Numbered from the stretch's first letter, positions 1-13,486 are shown. The stretch is 64,000 nt of DNA from Tetrahymena thermophila SB210 (GCF_000189635.1 NW_002476322.1:620001-684000); one strand, 5' to 3'. Numbers and translations are program-made. The notes: generated by a model from the letters alone, not told the origin.

Positions 1-1376
1 ATTAAAAAATTCATTTACTTTATACTTTCACTAAATACCATAAAATATTAAGTAAATTTTATCTTAAATCTAATTAATTCTTAGTTTTCAAAATGTAAAA
101 TAAAAAATATTAAAGCAATCCAAATTTTGATAAAAAAGAATATTTCTAGATAAAAAAGCATAAAAAGATTGCTTAATTATAATAGAGCAGATATACTAAA
201 TAAAAATACTTAATAGTATATAATAAATACCCATTTTTAAATTTAAAAATAGTTTTTAACTCAAAAATATTTGATTATTTTATTCTACATATAACCTTAT
301 TTATTAATCAATTAATTATTAATTTTATATAAGCAAATATATTTATTATTTTGTATCTTTATAGTAATATAGATCAATTTATTAATTAATTAAGCCTACT
401 TACTTTAGTCTAATTGTTTGTCTCTACATTCAAAAAGTTAAATATGGATGATAATCTTCACTTTTATTTTCAAATCCAATTCTTAAAAGGAATTTTTTAA
501 TTTTAGAATGTATAATTTATTAAATAAATCAATGCAAAACCATTAAACCAAAATAATTAGTTGAATCTCCTGCATTTTATAAAATTTATTCTCACTTTTA
601 TACTTAAGACATTTCTGCTTATTACACACATTATTTTATTTTTTCAGCGATTTCCTAATAATAAAAATAAAAATAAACATTTTGCATGCTAAAATATTTA
701 ATTTACATCACATTCTTAAGATAAATTATTCATTTCTTAATCTTTTTTTTAGTATTTACAACTTAAATATTATTTTAAATTTATACTACAACTTAATTAT
801 GCTGTAATTTCTTTTTCTTTTATTTAATCTTCTCTCATTTAAGGATAAATTGATTAAAATAGTTAATTTATCATGTTATTTTCAATTATTTATTTCTATT
901 TTATTTCATTTTGTTAGTCCGAAGTCATCGCTTTATAGAAATACTTGACTTTCTGCTAAAGTTTGAAAATGTTCGGCACACAGTTATCACACATTTTAAT
1001 TTTTTAACTAAATTAATTTGATGATAAAATTTAATTAAGAGTTTTTATAATAATAATATTTTAAATTTCTTGAAAATTCTAGATTTGTTTTGAAAATAGT
1101 AAATATTTTTGATAACAATACATACAATAGCTAATTTTAATGTAAATCATTTATGTATTTGACTTTTAAAAACTTAAATTATTTTTTTTTTACTTGTTTA
1201 ATAAATTTACTTACCAGTTGATGTCAGGAAACTCTTATCTTAAAAATTCAGTCTCAGATATTCTAAATAATTTGTTAAAATTTTAAATTAATTTCGCTAA
1301 TTAAACTATTTACAATCTTTTAAATAAATATCTAATTTATTGAATTTTACAATAAAGTATCTACAAAACTTTAGAA
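1..1376. other. AT-rich non-coding stretch
   Basis: No open frame with protein-like composition was seen on either strand. The last part is presumably the ATE1 promoter and leader; no motif could be assigned. Confidence 0.6.
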
Positions 1377-3390
1377 ATGGACTAGTCAAAAGAATTTCCC
1401 ATCAATGTAGCTTATATGCATGGCAGTGATAGAGGGCATAGCTGTGGATATTGCAAAAATAAAACAGGTAAGCTTTAGTTAGTTTTTCTTGAATGATTCT
1501 TAAGATTTTGATTCATTTATTTAAAAAGGAAGCTTTACATATGGATTTGATACCACATAAATGAAACCTGAAGTTTATAAAAGCTTAATGGATTGCGGCT
1601 GGAGAAGATGTGGATCATATTTTTATAAACCAGATTTGTTTAAAAGTTGTTGCAAATCATACACAATTAGGATGAATGCTACTTAGTTTTAAATCAAAAA
1701 GTCATAGAAAAAAGTGATGAAAAAATGGAATAAGTTTATTTACTCAAAAAATCCTATATCTAGCGATACAAAGATGCAAGAAGAGAAAAAAAGCTAGCCA
1801 AAGGATTAAGAGAAAGATAATAAAATGAACAAAAGCTAGGAAAAAATACAAAAAATAGTAAATTATTCAGTTTAGGATGAGCAATAAGTGGAATTAAGAG
1901 AATAAATGATCAGCTTGGCTTAGGGTTGTGAAGTTTCAAAAAGTTTGATTATCAAAGAATTGAACAATCCTTAAATTCAAATTGCCCAAGTTTCATTTAT
2001 TAAAAAAGAGATACTTGATGTTTTTAAAATATTGCCATCTAGGTGTCCCAAAAAAGGAACATATTTTACAAATTACTTTATGCTCTTTTTTGCAAAAAAT
2101 AAGGAAGCTTTATAAGGCACAAAGCCTAACTTTTTTATAGAAAGCTGCTAAGAAGTCTTGAAGCCTCTTTTTGAGAGATTTATCAAAGATTTTCTTTACG
2201 AAATAGATTTGAATGGATAAATTAACTTTTTTGAGAGAAATCCCTCATATTAAAAGAGCAAAGATTAGACTGAATAGCAAATTGAGGAAAAAAATGAGGC
2301 CAATAATGAAAAACCTCAATCATCTGAACAAAAAGTTGAAGATAAGTCTAATAAATCTATATAAAATACAAATAATACTATGCAGGTAGTAAGCTAGGAA
2401 GAAAACAATATGGAAATTGAAAATAAAAGTATTAACACATCTTTTAGTAAAGGAACAGTAAAAGCAATAGATTTTGTCAAAAAAGGAAAATAAAATAACA
2501 AACATGAAGAATCTTTCAAAGACGATAAAGTTAAAAAAGAGTAAGAAGAAGAAGAAGGATTTGATTAATTCCATTGGGACACAGATAAATTCACTTCTAC
2601 AGAAATTAAAAAGGGAAGATTAACAATAAAGGTCCAGTTAGCTAAGTGTGATTAACAAAATTTCAGCATGTACCAAAAGTACTGCAATGAAATTCATGAA
2701 AAAGCAAAAGAATCTATGGATGGATTCAAAGGATTTTTATGTGAAAAGACCATTTCCTTTAATATGAAAACCTCAGAAATTAATAAGGATTATAAACTAA
2801 TGTTAGGCTGTTTTCACATGAATTATTTCTTGGATAATGAATTTATCGCAGTTGGTGTTGTTGATCTATTTGAAGATAACTTATCATCTGTTTATTTTTA
2901 TTATGATCCTAAATATCAAAATTACTCTCTAGGTGTAGTGGGAGCTATCTATGAAATTGAGTACGTTCAATAGTTAAGCAAGTTTTTCCCTAAGTTTTAG
3001 TATTACTACTTGGGATTCTATATCTAAGACTGTTAAAAGATGGTATACAAAGGCGATTATGGTCCAGCTGAGCTTCTCTGTCCTCGTACCTATAAATGGT
3101 ATCCACTTGATGAAAAAATAAGAAAATTCATAGAATCTAAACCAAAAGACCCCTCTTTGGCCCCACCATAAGAATAAATTGATGCAAAAATGTCTCACAC
3201 AACAAATCTAAAAACTTTATAAAAATTTGTAGAAGAAAAAACAAGAACTGCTCTTTAAGGATAGATAATTCCTAGCAAACAATTCTTTTCATTTTTTAAC
3301 TAGAATCTCAAAAATACTTTCTTTGCCGTAGCTTCAGTTATCGATCAAAACTTATATCCAACTCTTTTGTTTAATTTTTCTTAAAGTTGA
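1377..3390 (+). CDS. ATE1: Arginyl-tRNA--protein transferase (ATE1)
   Basis: Transfers arginine from Arg-tRNA to N-terminal Asp/Glu (and oxidised Cys) of proteins, marking them for the Arg/N-degron pathway; cytosol or nucleus. Two exons, 1377-1467 and 1529-3390, joined in phase by a 61-nt GT-AG intron; 650 aa with TAA/TAG as Gln, ending at TGA. The N-terminal ATE domain has the family's SCGYCK motif (C23, C26), GWRRCG at 54-59, the adjacent cysteines C71-C72 followed by YTIR, and the SQKKV-KK-NKF block. The C-terminal ATE domain has FYYDPKY, SLG, YYYLGFYIQDC, MVYKGDYGPAELLCP and KWYPLD, all close to the family pattern. The domains are separated by a long Gln/Glu/Lys/Asn-rich linker, so the protein is somewhat longer than typical ATE1. 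The start is the first ATG directly before the Cys motif. Family assignment is very secure. Confidence 0.95.
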
Positions 3391-4484
3391 GAAAGAAATC
3401 TTTCTTTCATTTCTCAGTATAAATAAATATTATTTAAAAAAGAGAATAATTTGATATTTTATCTGTTCAGCTAAATATTTTTGTTTTTAAATTTCCTAAA
3501 TAAGCAATTTTATTTTTTATCATAAGTTTTAAATATTTTATTTTCATTTCTCACTGAACTCATATATTTTAATGTTTTAGTATTTAAAATCGATTTATTT
3601 AGTAACAATTATACTTTGCCAATTAAAACAAAAAAAGTAAATAGCATCAGATTTATTTTAAATACATTTTTGTCTCTTCTATCTTTAAACAAACTGCTTT
3701 CGAATAGAAAAAATTAAGATTTTTAATAAATTTGATAGAATATACTAATTAATGAATAATTCCAAAGATTTCCTTTCAAATTTAAGCTATTTTTTTTCTC
3801 AAGATTACTATCAATTTTAATTCAATCATTTAATAATTATTTATTTATTTATTTACTATCTTGTAATATTTTTTATAAGTGCACTTTAATTCCTTTTAAT
3901 TTCAACGAACAGATCCCATTTTTAAAAAGCACTTTTTATTTCAAGCTTATATCATTTCTGCACTGTTATCCATTAATTAATAGATTTTTGTCTGTATCAG
4001 AATTAAAAATAATTTAATAAAATTAAAAGAATTAATAAATAAATAAAACGAAAAAATAAATAATTAAAAGCTTTCAAAATTTAAATTGGGGTCAATAATA
4101 CTTTTTAAAAAAATAGAATTATTTTTTTAAAAAGAAAGAAAATTTAAAATTTAAAAAACCAGTATTTAATAGTTTGTAACAAGCCTAAATATAGATCTTT
4201 TTAAGCATAAATATAGATTAGTTATAATAGAACAAAATAAATAAATAATTAAGTTAGTAAGACTAAAAAATAAAGTAAGAAAAAGAAAGCTAATAGAACA
4301 ATTCACGTAAAAATTTACTTCATATTTTATATTAAAATAGTGTAAAATATTAATAAAGAAAGTAAATATTAATTAATATAATTATTACAGAATTTAAAGT
4401 AAGATCAAGTCAAGTCGATAAGATTTCTAGTTTGCATAATTGATAATAAAAAAATATATTTAAATCATCAAAAAATTATACTAA
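3391..4484. other. AT-rich intergenic region
   Basis: About 1.1 kb between two plus-strand genes. No coding pattern, RNA gene or clear repeat was seen. Confidence 0.6.
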
Positions 4485-6757
4485 ATGAAATATAAATAAA
4501 ATACAAAGACTCTCTCACTTTTAACATTCATTTTAATCTAAATTATTAAGTTAGCTGATGCTTAAACTAAAGGATTTATGAATTAGCCTGGTGTAATGCA
4601 ATTTGGATATAACTAGTTAGCATACGTTTAAGTGGATTAAGTTCAAAATGAAAGTTTTTTAGAATTCATTATCAATATTTCAAGTAATGTCCCAAACTAA
4701 TAATTTAAAGATTACTGCTTTTTGCTATTAATGAGCCCTAAATTAATTTAGCAATAAGATTTTATTACTGATGTGATATACAGTTAAAACAAGTTTTCTC
4801 CATTCATGAGATTTGTATAAAATTACTAGGTTTTAAATGTTGATTTTGAAGGTTTAGCTTCTGGTAGCAAAGTTTTATTCTTAGATTATCCATAGGATTA
4901 ATACAATATCTAGCAAACCTTGTATTATTATATACTTGGCCCTTATAAGTTCGCAACATCTGCTCCTATTTCATCACCTCTAGGAAGCAATAATCTAATA
5001 AAAAGTTTCAATGGTTCATTCACAATTAAAAATTAGATGAGTTGCTTAAATAATTGCAGCAGTAATATTGGATAGGGCTAATGCAACAACTCTGATCCTT
5101 TTAATACCTTTTGTGTATGCCAAGCTGGTTTCATTGCAAGAGATTGTAGTGTAGCAGCCTAATAAATTAATATAGGTAAATATAATTTCAATAGATTCAT
5201 AAAATAATCTAAACATTTTTTATATACATTTTTTTTTTCGTTTACTTCTTCTCTAAAAATAAGTCTATATTAATTAGCACATAAAAGAGATTAATTTATA
5301 GAAATTTAATTTCTATTTTAACAATTATGAATAAATAATGTTCGTTTTATCAAAAAATGATTCTAATTTAACATTTTTTTAAATTAGGTGATTCTTCTTC
5401 TATGATAGTAGTCCCTTCTGAAACAAAAGTATACCTTTATTTTGATATAGACCAAACCAATTACTCTGTAGGCTAAATTTTAATCGTGGAAGCTTCATTC
5501 ACTAATGATACAGAAGGGTATATGATTTCAATATAGCAAGATATAGAAAATTAAAACTATCTTCCAGACTACTTTCTTTGGCTCGCAGCAAGACTTAATA
5601 CTTAAGTCGGTAAAGTAATAACAAATAAAAGCTAATAATTCAATTTAGTCGTAACCCCTTAAACTTAAGGAGCAAGAATAATTGTTTTGTTTGTATCTAA
5701 TGATAACACATAATTGAAATTTTAAGTTTATCCATTTTCGGGTGGATCTGGTGGTAGCAGTCTGATAATTCTATACATAATTCTAGGTGCTCTTGGTTTC
5801 ATAGTGCTTGTTTACATTATTTATATTGCTCGTCGTTCTAAAATGATTAGAAGGTCAAATTAATGTAAAATTAAATAACCAAAAAATTAATAATCAATTA
5901 ATTAATTTATTTTTTAAAAAAAACTAGAAATGGCTTAAAATTTAGCTAATTAGGCTAACCTTTAAGCTTAATAGTAAGGCAGGGGCAGATAAAATTAATA
6001 ACTGTAAAAGCTTACAATTGAGCAATTAAATGAGTTCATGCCTACATAGAGTTTTGATAAAACTATGATGAAAGCACCTTCAAGTGAACTATGTGCTGTC
6101 TGTTTAGAGGAATTTGTTATAAACAAAGACTAAGTTAGAGTAACAATATGCCAGCATATTTTCCATCATGAGTGCCTTGAGGAATGGTTAAAAAAGTAGT
6201 AGAACTGCCCATCATGCCGTTAAGAGCTGACTCTTTAAAGATTAAAAGAATTCAAATAGAATCCTATTATGTATTAAAACTTTTAAAATATAGCTGTTAA
6301 ATCAGGTGCCATACATCCAATCAATGATGTTTAACTGCCAGCTGCTTAAATTAGAAATGATGACTAAATACAGCAAAACTAAATCTTAATACAACAACAG
6401 TAATAAGATAGAGAGGTTCATGAAGCTCCCCCAAGACTGTAATAAAATCAATAAATTATTTAAGGTGATAATTTAATTGATAGAGTTTTATAAAATAATA
6501 AGATGATGAAAGGAAAGAACCATGACAGGGTATAAGCAAATTTAGTTTAAGAAGAAGAAGAAAATCAAAATATGAATGTAAATAACTATAATATATTAAA
6601 TTAATAACAATTATAAAACATGTTTAATCCACTCGAAGACTGTACAAATGTGAATAATTCCTTGGCAGTTCACAAAGCTGCATAAAATATTGAGTAAGAC
6701 AGATAAGAAAATTAAAACAACAATGAAAAAGATAAAGAAAGAAATATTCATTTATGA
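4485..6757 (+). CDS. EGF-like / TM / RING-H2 membrane protein (putative E3 ubiquitin ligase)
   Basis: Probable membrane-bound E3 ligase. Exons 4485-5175, 5388-5864 and 5928-6757 (665 aa). The second intron (63 nt, GT-AG, in frame, nearly pure A/T) is also readable as codons, but the downstream paralogue has an intron at the same place and phase, so I take it as real. In order: a signal peptide or anchor ending near ADAQ; a lumenal domain with a Cys-rich EGF-like piece (CLNNC..CNN..CVC..C) just before the first intron; a Gly/Ser stretch and one strong TM segment (SLIILYIILGALGFIVLVYI); a basic flank; then a RING-H2 finger, CAVC-x15-CQHIFHHEC-x10-CPSC; and a Gln/Asn-rich tail. The layout resembles PA-TM-RING (Goliath/RNF13) ligases, but I do not see a PA domain. 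The ligase role is inferred from the RING finger. Confidence 0.85.
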
Positions 6758-8855
6758 AATTTAATCCAAAAAAATTAAATTCCTACTATTATAAAAATTA
6801 ACTTTGTTACTTTTAAAACTTGTTTCTAATACACTATTTTATAAATTCATGTAAGTTTATTACAAATAAATTATTTATTTATCTTTAAATTATATTCTTT
6901 CTATCGTTTCACCATTAATTTGTTTAATTAATTTACATCCCTTAAATAAATTTTTATCCCAACAAAAAATAGTTTTTTTCCATACTAAGAATTATCAATA
7001 AATAATTAAGGCTGGTAATAAACCCAAAAATTTAGGCTCAAGCCAAATATCATCAGCTGTTTTAAATTAAATAGTTTAAACATTTTTAATATTATGAAAT
7101 TATATGGTATATTAATATTCTTTATTGTAATAAGATAATTTTGATGATTACTATCTATTAAATATAATCAATTATATCATGAATTTTTTACATTTAAATT
7201 AAGTCAACTTTTTTGTAAAAAAATTAAATTTTACTAAATTAAATGTGTTTTTGTGGTAAATTTGTAAATATTTTAATTTAAATTTCATCTCATACTCTAT
7301 AGCATTTATTTAATCATTTATTAATTAATTTTATCAATTTAATTTTTAATATTTTCAATCAAATAAATTTAATTAACATAATATTTTTTCCTTTCAAATA
7401 TTAAGCTAGAAAAACAAATAGAATTTTACAATAAAATTAATTGTTAAAACAAAAATTATTAAATTCTTATATTAGAAAAATGAAAACTTCCATCTAGTTT
7501 TTTACTCAATTCGACCATTTAATTTTTATGATAATAAAAATTGCTTGCTTTAAATTAATCATTCGATAACTATTAATTTCAAATTTTCTTCTCAAAAAAA
7601 GTAAACTAAAGTTGCCTAAATTTGATATATTTAAAATTGTAAATTTGTTCATTTATTATTAATTTCAAATCAACTTCCATATTTTTGAATCATTTTTTAA
7701 TAATATTTTTTACTTATTTTTTAATTAGCTACAGTAGTATATTAAATGTTTAAGATAAATTTTAATAAGTAATACTTACATAAAATAAAAGCTTTTGGTT
7801 GGCTAATAGGAGATTAATATTTAATAAAAGATAATCTTACACCTAAATTAAAAAATTATTTACGTAAGAAATAAGAATGCTTACTTTCGTATTTTAATAA
7901 AAGAATATCAAAGTATATCTTTAAATATAACTAAATTTGCATCTTTCACCTAAATATTTTATTTATTAATAAATTCTTTTTTATTATTTATTTTTAGATA
8001 AATTAAATTTTAGATGCTGAAATTTATTTGGTTTTAATTTTGCATCTGATTTTTTTCTTTATAGACCTAATTTAGATAAAAAATAAAATAAATATAATAT
8101 TTTGAAATTTTTGATTATTGTAAAAGGAATATTTTTTATTTTATAAATACTTTTGACCTTTGATTATGATTTATTCTCCTAACTCACTAATTGTTAAAAG
8201 TAAAAAAAAATTGCTTCCTTATTAAACAAAAATCCATTTACTATTATGTGTTTACTAAAGTCAAGTTAGACATTTTTATTAGAATTATTACTTGAAAAAT
8301 TATTGTAATTTCAAAGCATAAATACAAAAAAATCAATCAGCCTTAATAATCAAACTAAAAAATTAAGAAAGATGCTAAAAGCTTACTAGTCTTAAAGATT
8401 TTTATAATTAATTTTTTATTAATAATCTAATGGACTATTTATTTAAAAAACAAAGAGAAAACCAAAAAATAAAAATATTGAGATTTTAATGGATTAATTT
8501 TAATAAGCCTTATTTCTTATAAATTTCTTTAAAATATACCTGTAAAAAAAAGTTATGTGAGTAAGAAATTGCATACAAAGAGCAATTTGAACAAACTGTA
8601 TCATAAAGTGATTCCATTTTGTGTTTAAATACTTTAGCAAGTATTTATTGCATTTTATAGTTTCAGTTGAGATTTTATCAAATTTTTTTAATAAAAAAAT
8701 GTAAGATTATTTTCATATCAAATCTTATTACATTATAATTTTTGAGAAAAAAATTAGATCATTTTATAAGGTTGAGTAGGATAAAATAAAGAAAGGAATT
8801 TAATTTTAAAAAATAATTTAATTTCAAATTGAAGATTTCATAAAAAAAAAATAAA
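6758..8855. other. AT-rich intergenic region
   Basis: About 2.1 kb between the two RING-H2 paralogues. No coding pattern was seen, and no obvious remnant of the duplication. Confidence 0.6.
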
Positions 8856-10978
8856 ATGAAGTACAATATATTATTAGTATTGATATTCTCAGTTATTTTT
8901 AAAAATACTCTATCAATATGTACAATAAACAACATATAACTGAATTCTTTTAATATATAAAACACAATGTGTGATAGAGTAGTTCAATACATATACGAAA
9001 TAGATTCTACAGTAATAGGTTCTTCATTATCTTTTGATGTTACTTTCAAACAGAATTTCTAATAGGGAAATTAAGGAAATAATTACTCTTAATATGTTTT
9101 ATTTGCTACTTCTATCATTATAGAAAACCCTGTTAACTTTATAATTGCCCAAATAAGTTCTTGGGAGTAAAATAAAACAGTAAATAGCAATATAATAGAT
9201 TTAGACCATAACAAATATTTTGTGGATAGAAAAGATTTAAGGGTTGTTATTAATTTAAATGATAATAATATTAATAACAATATCGGGAAGAACTTATATT
9301 TTTATCTTATAGATCTAGGATTAGTTGATAAGAATATTCCTTTAAGTGATACTTAGTCTATTGAATAATACTATATTCTAAGAACACAAAATAGTTGTCT
9401 AAATAATTGTAATAATTAAGGAATTTGCTCTTTATCTACCTGTAATTGCCAAGAAGGAAAAGTTGGAAAAGATTGCAGTGTTAATATTTAGGAAATTAAA
9501 TAAAGTAAATTTTAAATTAAATACCATAAATAAATTTGGCACCTTACACTTTTTAAATACTTTAATTTACATTTAGTTGTATAAATTAAATTAATATCTT
9601 TTTTATTAATTAGATTTTAATAAAGAATATCCTCTATATAATCATCCAATTAATTATTTTTTTATTGACATTCAAAACCTTACTAACGATTACATTTAAA
9701 AGTCTTAAATTTAGTTCTCAGCCGATTCAAAAATTAGTCTCAAAATATTAAATCTATTAGATTTTTCAGCTAATTTAAATTAAACTCTTAGCATGCTCTC
9801 CTCACCTATATTAGAAAAAGAAAAATCAAGCATCAGTTTTAACTTAAATGAATTACTTTAAACTTATAAAAATGCTAAAATAATTGTATTTTAAGTAAGC
9901 TCCCAAAATGACGCTTCAACAGTTTAAATTTAAGTTAATAGCTAATAAGGTTAGCAATAAAATAATTTTACTACGTTTTATATTTGCATCGGTTCAATTT
10001 CGTTTGGATTAGTGTTAATCGTTGTGATTCTGATGTAAATTTGTAAATATAAAGAAAGATAGAGAAAGTTCTTCTAAGGATTAGGTAATTTACATTTTTT
10101 TTGATTAAGAACACATTTTCAAAGCTTAAATAAATATTTATTTTTAATAATTATTAGCCAGACAATAAACTATTCAAAATGAGAGAAACTATTACAATGA
10201 GATCTAAGTGTAAACAAAGATACACTCAAATACTTAATAATAAGATGTCAAAAAATATTTACCTTCAATTTTATTCACTGAAAAAATAAAAGCAGTATAC
10301 CAAGTTGCTGATTTTCAATGTTCAGTATGTCTTGAAGAATTTGTTGTTGGAAAAGATTAAATAAAAGTAACAATATGCAACCACATATTTCACGATGCTT
10401 GTTTAGATGAATGGCTAACTAAATTTTAAAATTGTCCCCTTTGCCGCCAATAACATTCACTTTCAATAATTAAAATGTATTTTGATAAAAACTCAAAAAT
10501 AGATTAGAAAAATTCAAGTAGTAATATTTCATTTGAAAATTAACCTGAAATACCAAATGAATAAATTGCAAACATTGACTTGAAAATTCAAAATAAATAA
10601 AACATTATAAATTAAGATAAAAATATTTAACATCTGAATTAATAATTAAATATTGATGTTTCAGAAATTTAAAACTCATTAATCTTAAAACCATTATAAA
10701 TAACTTTAAATTCTCCAAAATTTGAAAAGTAATAATCTTATTAAACATAGCAGAGTTTGATTAACTCGACACCACAGAAAATCTTTAGATAGAGATCGTT
10801 TATGATGATAAATAGTCCTTTATATCAAAATTCTAAATAATTGTAAAATTTAGATGCTCAAATAATGAGCAGATAATCTTCGTTTGAAAAAAATAATTAG
10901 CAAAATCATACTTTTAGTACTATTTATAAAGCCTCTTATTGTGTTTCATAAAAAGAATCTCAACCAATAAAAGTTTGA
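8856..10978 (+). CDS. EGF-like / TM / RING-H2 membrane protein, tandem paralogue
   Basis: Second copy of the EGF-TM-RING design, 646 aa in three exons: 8856-9504, 9614-10084 and 10158-10978 (introns 109 and 73 nt, both phase 1). Begins with a clear signal peptide (MKYNILLVLIFSVI), then a lumenal domain ending in an EGF-like motif (CLNNCNNQGICSLSTCNCQEG..GKDC), one TM segment (FYICIGSISFGLVLIVVILM), a basic juxtamembrane stretch, and a RING-H2 finger CSVC-x15-CNHIFHDAC-x10-CPLC. The tail is Gln/Asn/Ser-rich without a known domain. Introns lie after the EGF motif and just after the TM helix, as in the upstream neighbour, which supports common origin by tandem duplication. Outside the EGF, TM and RING parts the two have diverged widely, so the duplication is old. 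Confidence 0.85.
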
Positions 10979-11491
10979 TATCAAAATATTAAAGTATTTT
11001 AAGATTGTAAGTTTATTCTGACAATTAAGAGATCTAACTAATTAAGCAACTTGAATCAAAAAAATATAAGCTACTTGGCCCATGAAAAAATGTTTAATGT
11101 TTTTCTCGATGATAGCTATAAAATATATAAATATAATTTATTATTTCGGAAAGCAATAAAATAAATAATTTTAATAAAGTGTATAGTATATAATATTAAC
11201 TATTTAAAATTATTTGTAAATAAACAATTTGTAGATATTCACATAAAGTTAGTTAATATAAATATATATAATAATTATAATATTCATACTTTTTTAAATA
11301 AATTTTACGATTTTTAAAGAGGGTGAGAGAATAAAATTAATTGAGGCATTTTAATATCTTATACTTACGTTATTTCACTCAAATATTATAATTTACTTGG
11401 TTTATTTTGAACTTTAATTTAATGCATATTTTGATTGAGAATGAAAGACTATTCGTTTTAAATAATGAATGAATAAATATATAAAATATGA
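10979..11491. other. AT-rich intergenic region
   Basis: Nothing recognisable. If the following coding region is a whole gene, its missing first exon might lie here, but I found no good candidate. Confidence 0.4.
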
Positions 11492-12853
11492 ACTATTAAA
11501 TATTAGCAAGCATAAAATAAAAAAAGTATTTATGCTATCAATTCTAGACAAAGATAATGTTTTTAAGAGAAAATATAAAAAATAAAATAGAAATGCAAAA
11601 TTAGAGGAAAATATTCGCTTGAATAGTTAAAGGAAGATGGGGAAATAAGTGCAGAGAAATTTAAAAGAAAATATTTGTAAGCAATTTAAGATGATTTAAT
11701 TACCTAAGATTATTATTACTGCTGCTTAAATTGTATTTGTATTTATATTAAAAAAAAGAAGGAATTTAATGCGAGCATATTATTAAATAATGAATATTTT
11801 CAAACAAACATGATGAAATATTTACTAAATAATCAAATTGGGGATTTGTTTTTTTTATTTTTTTGTTTAATTGATAGAATGAAAGCCAACGAAGTATGTG
11901 TTTTATTTATTAATTTTTTTGAATAAATTAGATAAAATATTATGATTGCCTCTCTTATTTAAAAATAATTCATCAATTTGAGTTATTTTATCAAATTATT
12001 ATTGAAAATAAATAATACTCTTAATTACTGCAAATTATATTAAAAAGCGTATAACAACAAGATTAAAATCTTCATCTAAATGGATTTTTTATTAAAAAAA
12101 TTTTTTGGTTGCGTGAAAAATATTTGCATAAAATTCATCAATCCGTAAGCGATATATGAATGAATATTTAATTTTTAGGCGAATATCTAGCATACAGTAA
12201 ATTAGAAATTAATATTTTTTTGGATGGTAGGCAATTATCTGATTTTTATTCAACTGCTAAATAGTACTTTTTGATAAAGAATTATACCTATGACACCCGT
12301 AATAGAAACTTTAAAACTGATGTCTTAAATATGAATAGAAATAAATAAATAGAGCATATCCATAAGCAAATTAAAAAATCAAAGTAATAGAAGAAACATA
12401 GTCTGAGAGATTATTTAATTCAAGGTTTTTAAAAAAGGGGTAAGTTAAAAATAGTTGAAGATAATATTTTGATTGGGTAATGCGGCAAAAAAAGTTGTGG
12501 GAATAAGACAATTAAAAAATTAGAGAGAGAATATTTGCAAATTTAATCAGTTGTAAAAAACCTACGGATATGATATATTTAAAATTTTTTATTTACAGAA
12601 AACTAAAATAGAAGATTTAAATAAGGGCTTTGAATTTAAAGTATAAAGTATATCACATATAATAGAATTTTAAAAGGCCTTTCAAGAAATTAGATAAAAA
12701 TATTTCTTATTTTACAAAATATTTTATTTGGTTTTTTACATGCTAAATCTGTAAAAAGTTGATACTTTAGAGTTGGAATTCAATTTGTGTTCAGAAATAA
12801 CAAGCTATTTTTATAAATTTTACAAAAAATCTTTTTGTATGGATATTTATTGA
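11492..12853 (+). CDS. Unrecognised spliced coding region, possibly a gene remnant
   Basis: Protein-like open segments in all three frames connect through short GT-AG gaps: about 11492-11847; 11878-11893; 11932 to 12108 or 12144; 12179-12552; and 12599-12853, ending at TGA. The text looks coding, for example GKYSLEQLKEDGEISAEKF, LKIIHQFELFYQIIIENKQ, DGRQLSDFYSTAKQYF and IEFQKAFQEIRQKYF; it is rich in Lys/Gln/Tyr and helical. No domain was recognised. Two problems remain. No ATG opens the first segment, whose first in-frame ATG is near 11810. The join into 12179 keeps frame only if the donor is at 12109 rather than the better-looking GTAAGC at 12145. It is therefore either a gene with an unseen first exon or a 5'-truncated, decaying fragment. 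Reading frames are firmer than the exon ends. Confidence 0.45.
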
Positions 12854-13486
12854 TGAGATATTTCTTTTTCCTTTCTCAAATAGGATAAGGGATTTTTAAA
12901 AATAAAGTTATAGCTAATTAAATAATAATAAATCAAAAAAAAGAAGCACAGCTAGCAAAACAATCAATCAATCAATCAAACAAATAAATTCATTCAATTT
13001 TACATTAAAGCACGATCGGTTGAGGCAAGTCCTTAAACACTTTTTGATAATTTGTAATCAATAATTAAAAAGTAAGAAAATCAGTTCTTGTATCTAATAA
13101 AGCAGTAAAAAAAAACATTAACTCACCTAAAACAAAACAATAAATTAATAAAAGATAGATAGATAAATAGATAGATAGAGAAACATCAAAAAATCAAGCA
13201 AAAAATCTTTGATTTCTCATCTGAACAAAAATAAATAAGAAAACAGATATTAATCACTTATTTCTATTATATACTAGCTACTCTCTTTCGCTAGCTCCAC
13301 TTATCCATTTTCTTCGTTTCTTAGATAAGAATAAATAACTCAATAAATATTCCATACTTATCTAAACTTTGCTACCATCAGCTTTATTACCCTTACTCTC
13401 TATCTCCGAATTTTTTTCGCTTCCTTTTCTTTTACACATATCCCTTTAATCTTACTCTCATTCATTAGTCGTGTTGAAATTTTTAA
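12854..13486. other. Intergenic region with simple repeats, leader of the next gene
   Basis: Contains a (CAAT)n run near 12960-12985 and a (GATA)n run near 13155-13180. C/T-richer text from about 13260 to the ATG is likely promoter or 5' untranslated sequence; no specific element was recognised. Confidence 0.5.

Noticed and set aside
13140-13185. GATA-type run considered as a regulatory array
   Set aside because: Plain microsatellite; similar TATC runs occur in other spacers (17745, 25385) without a consistent position relative to genes.
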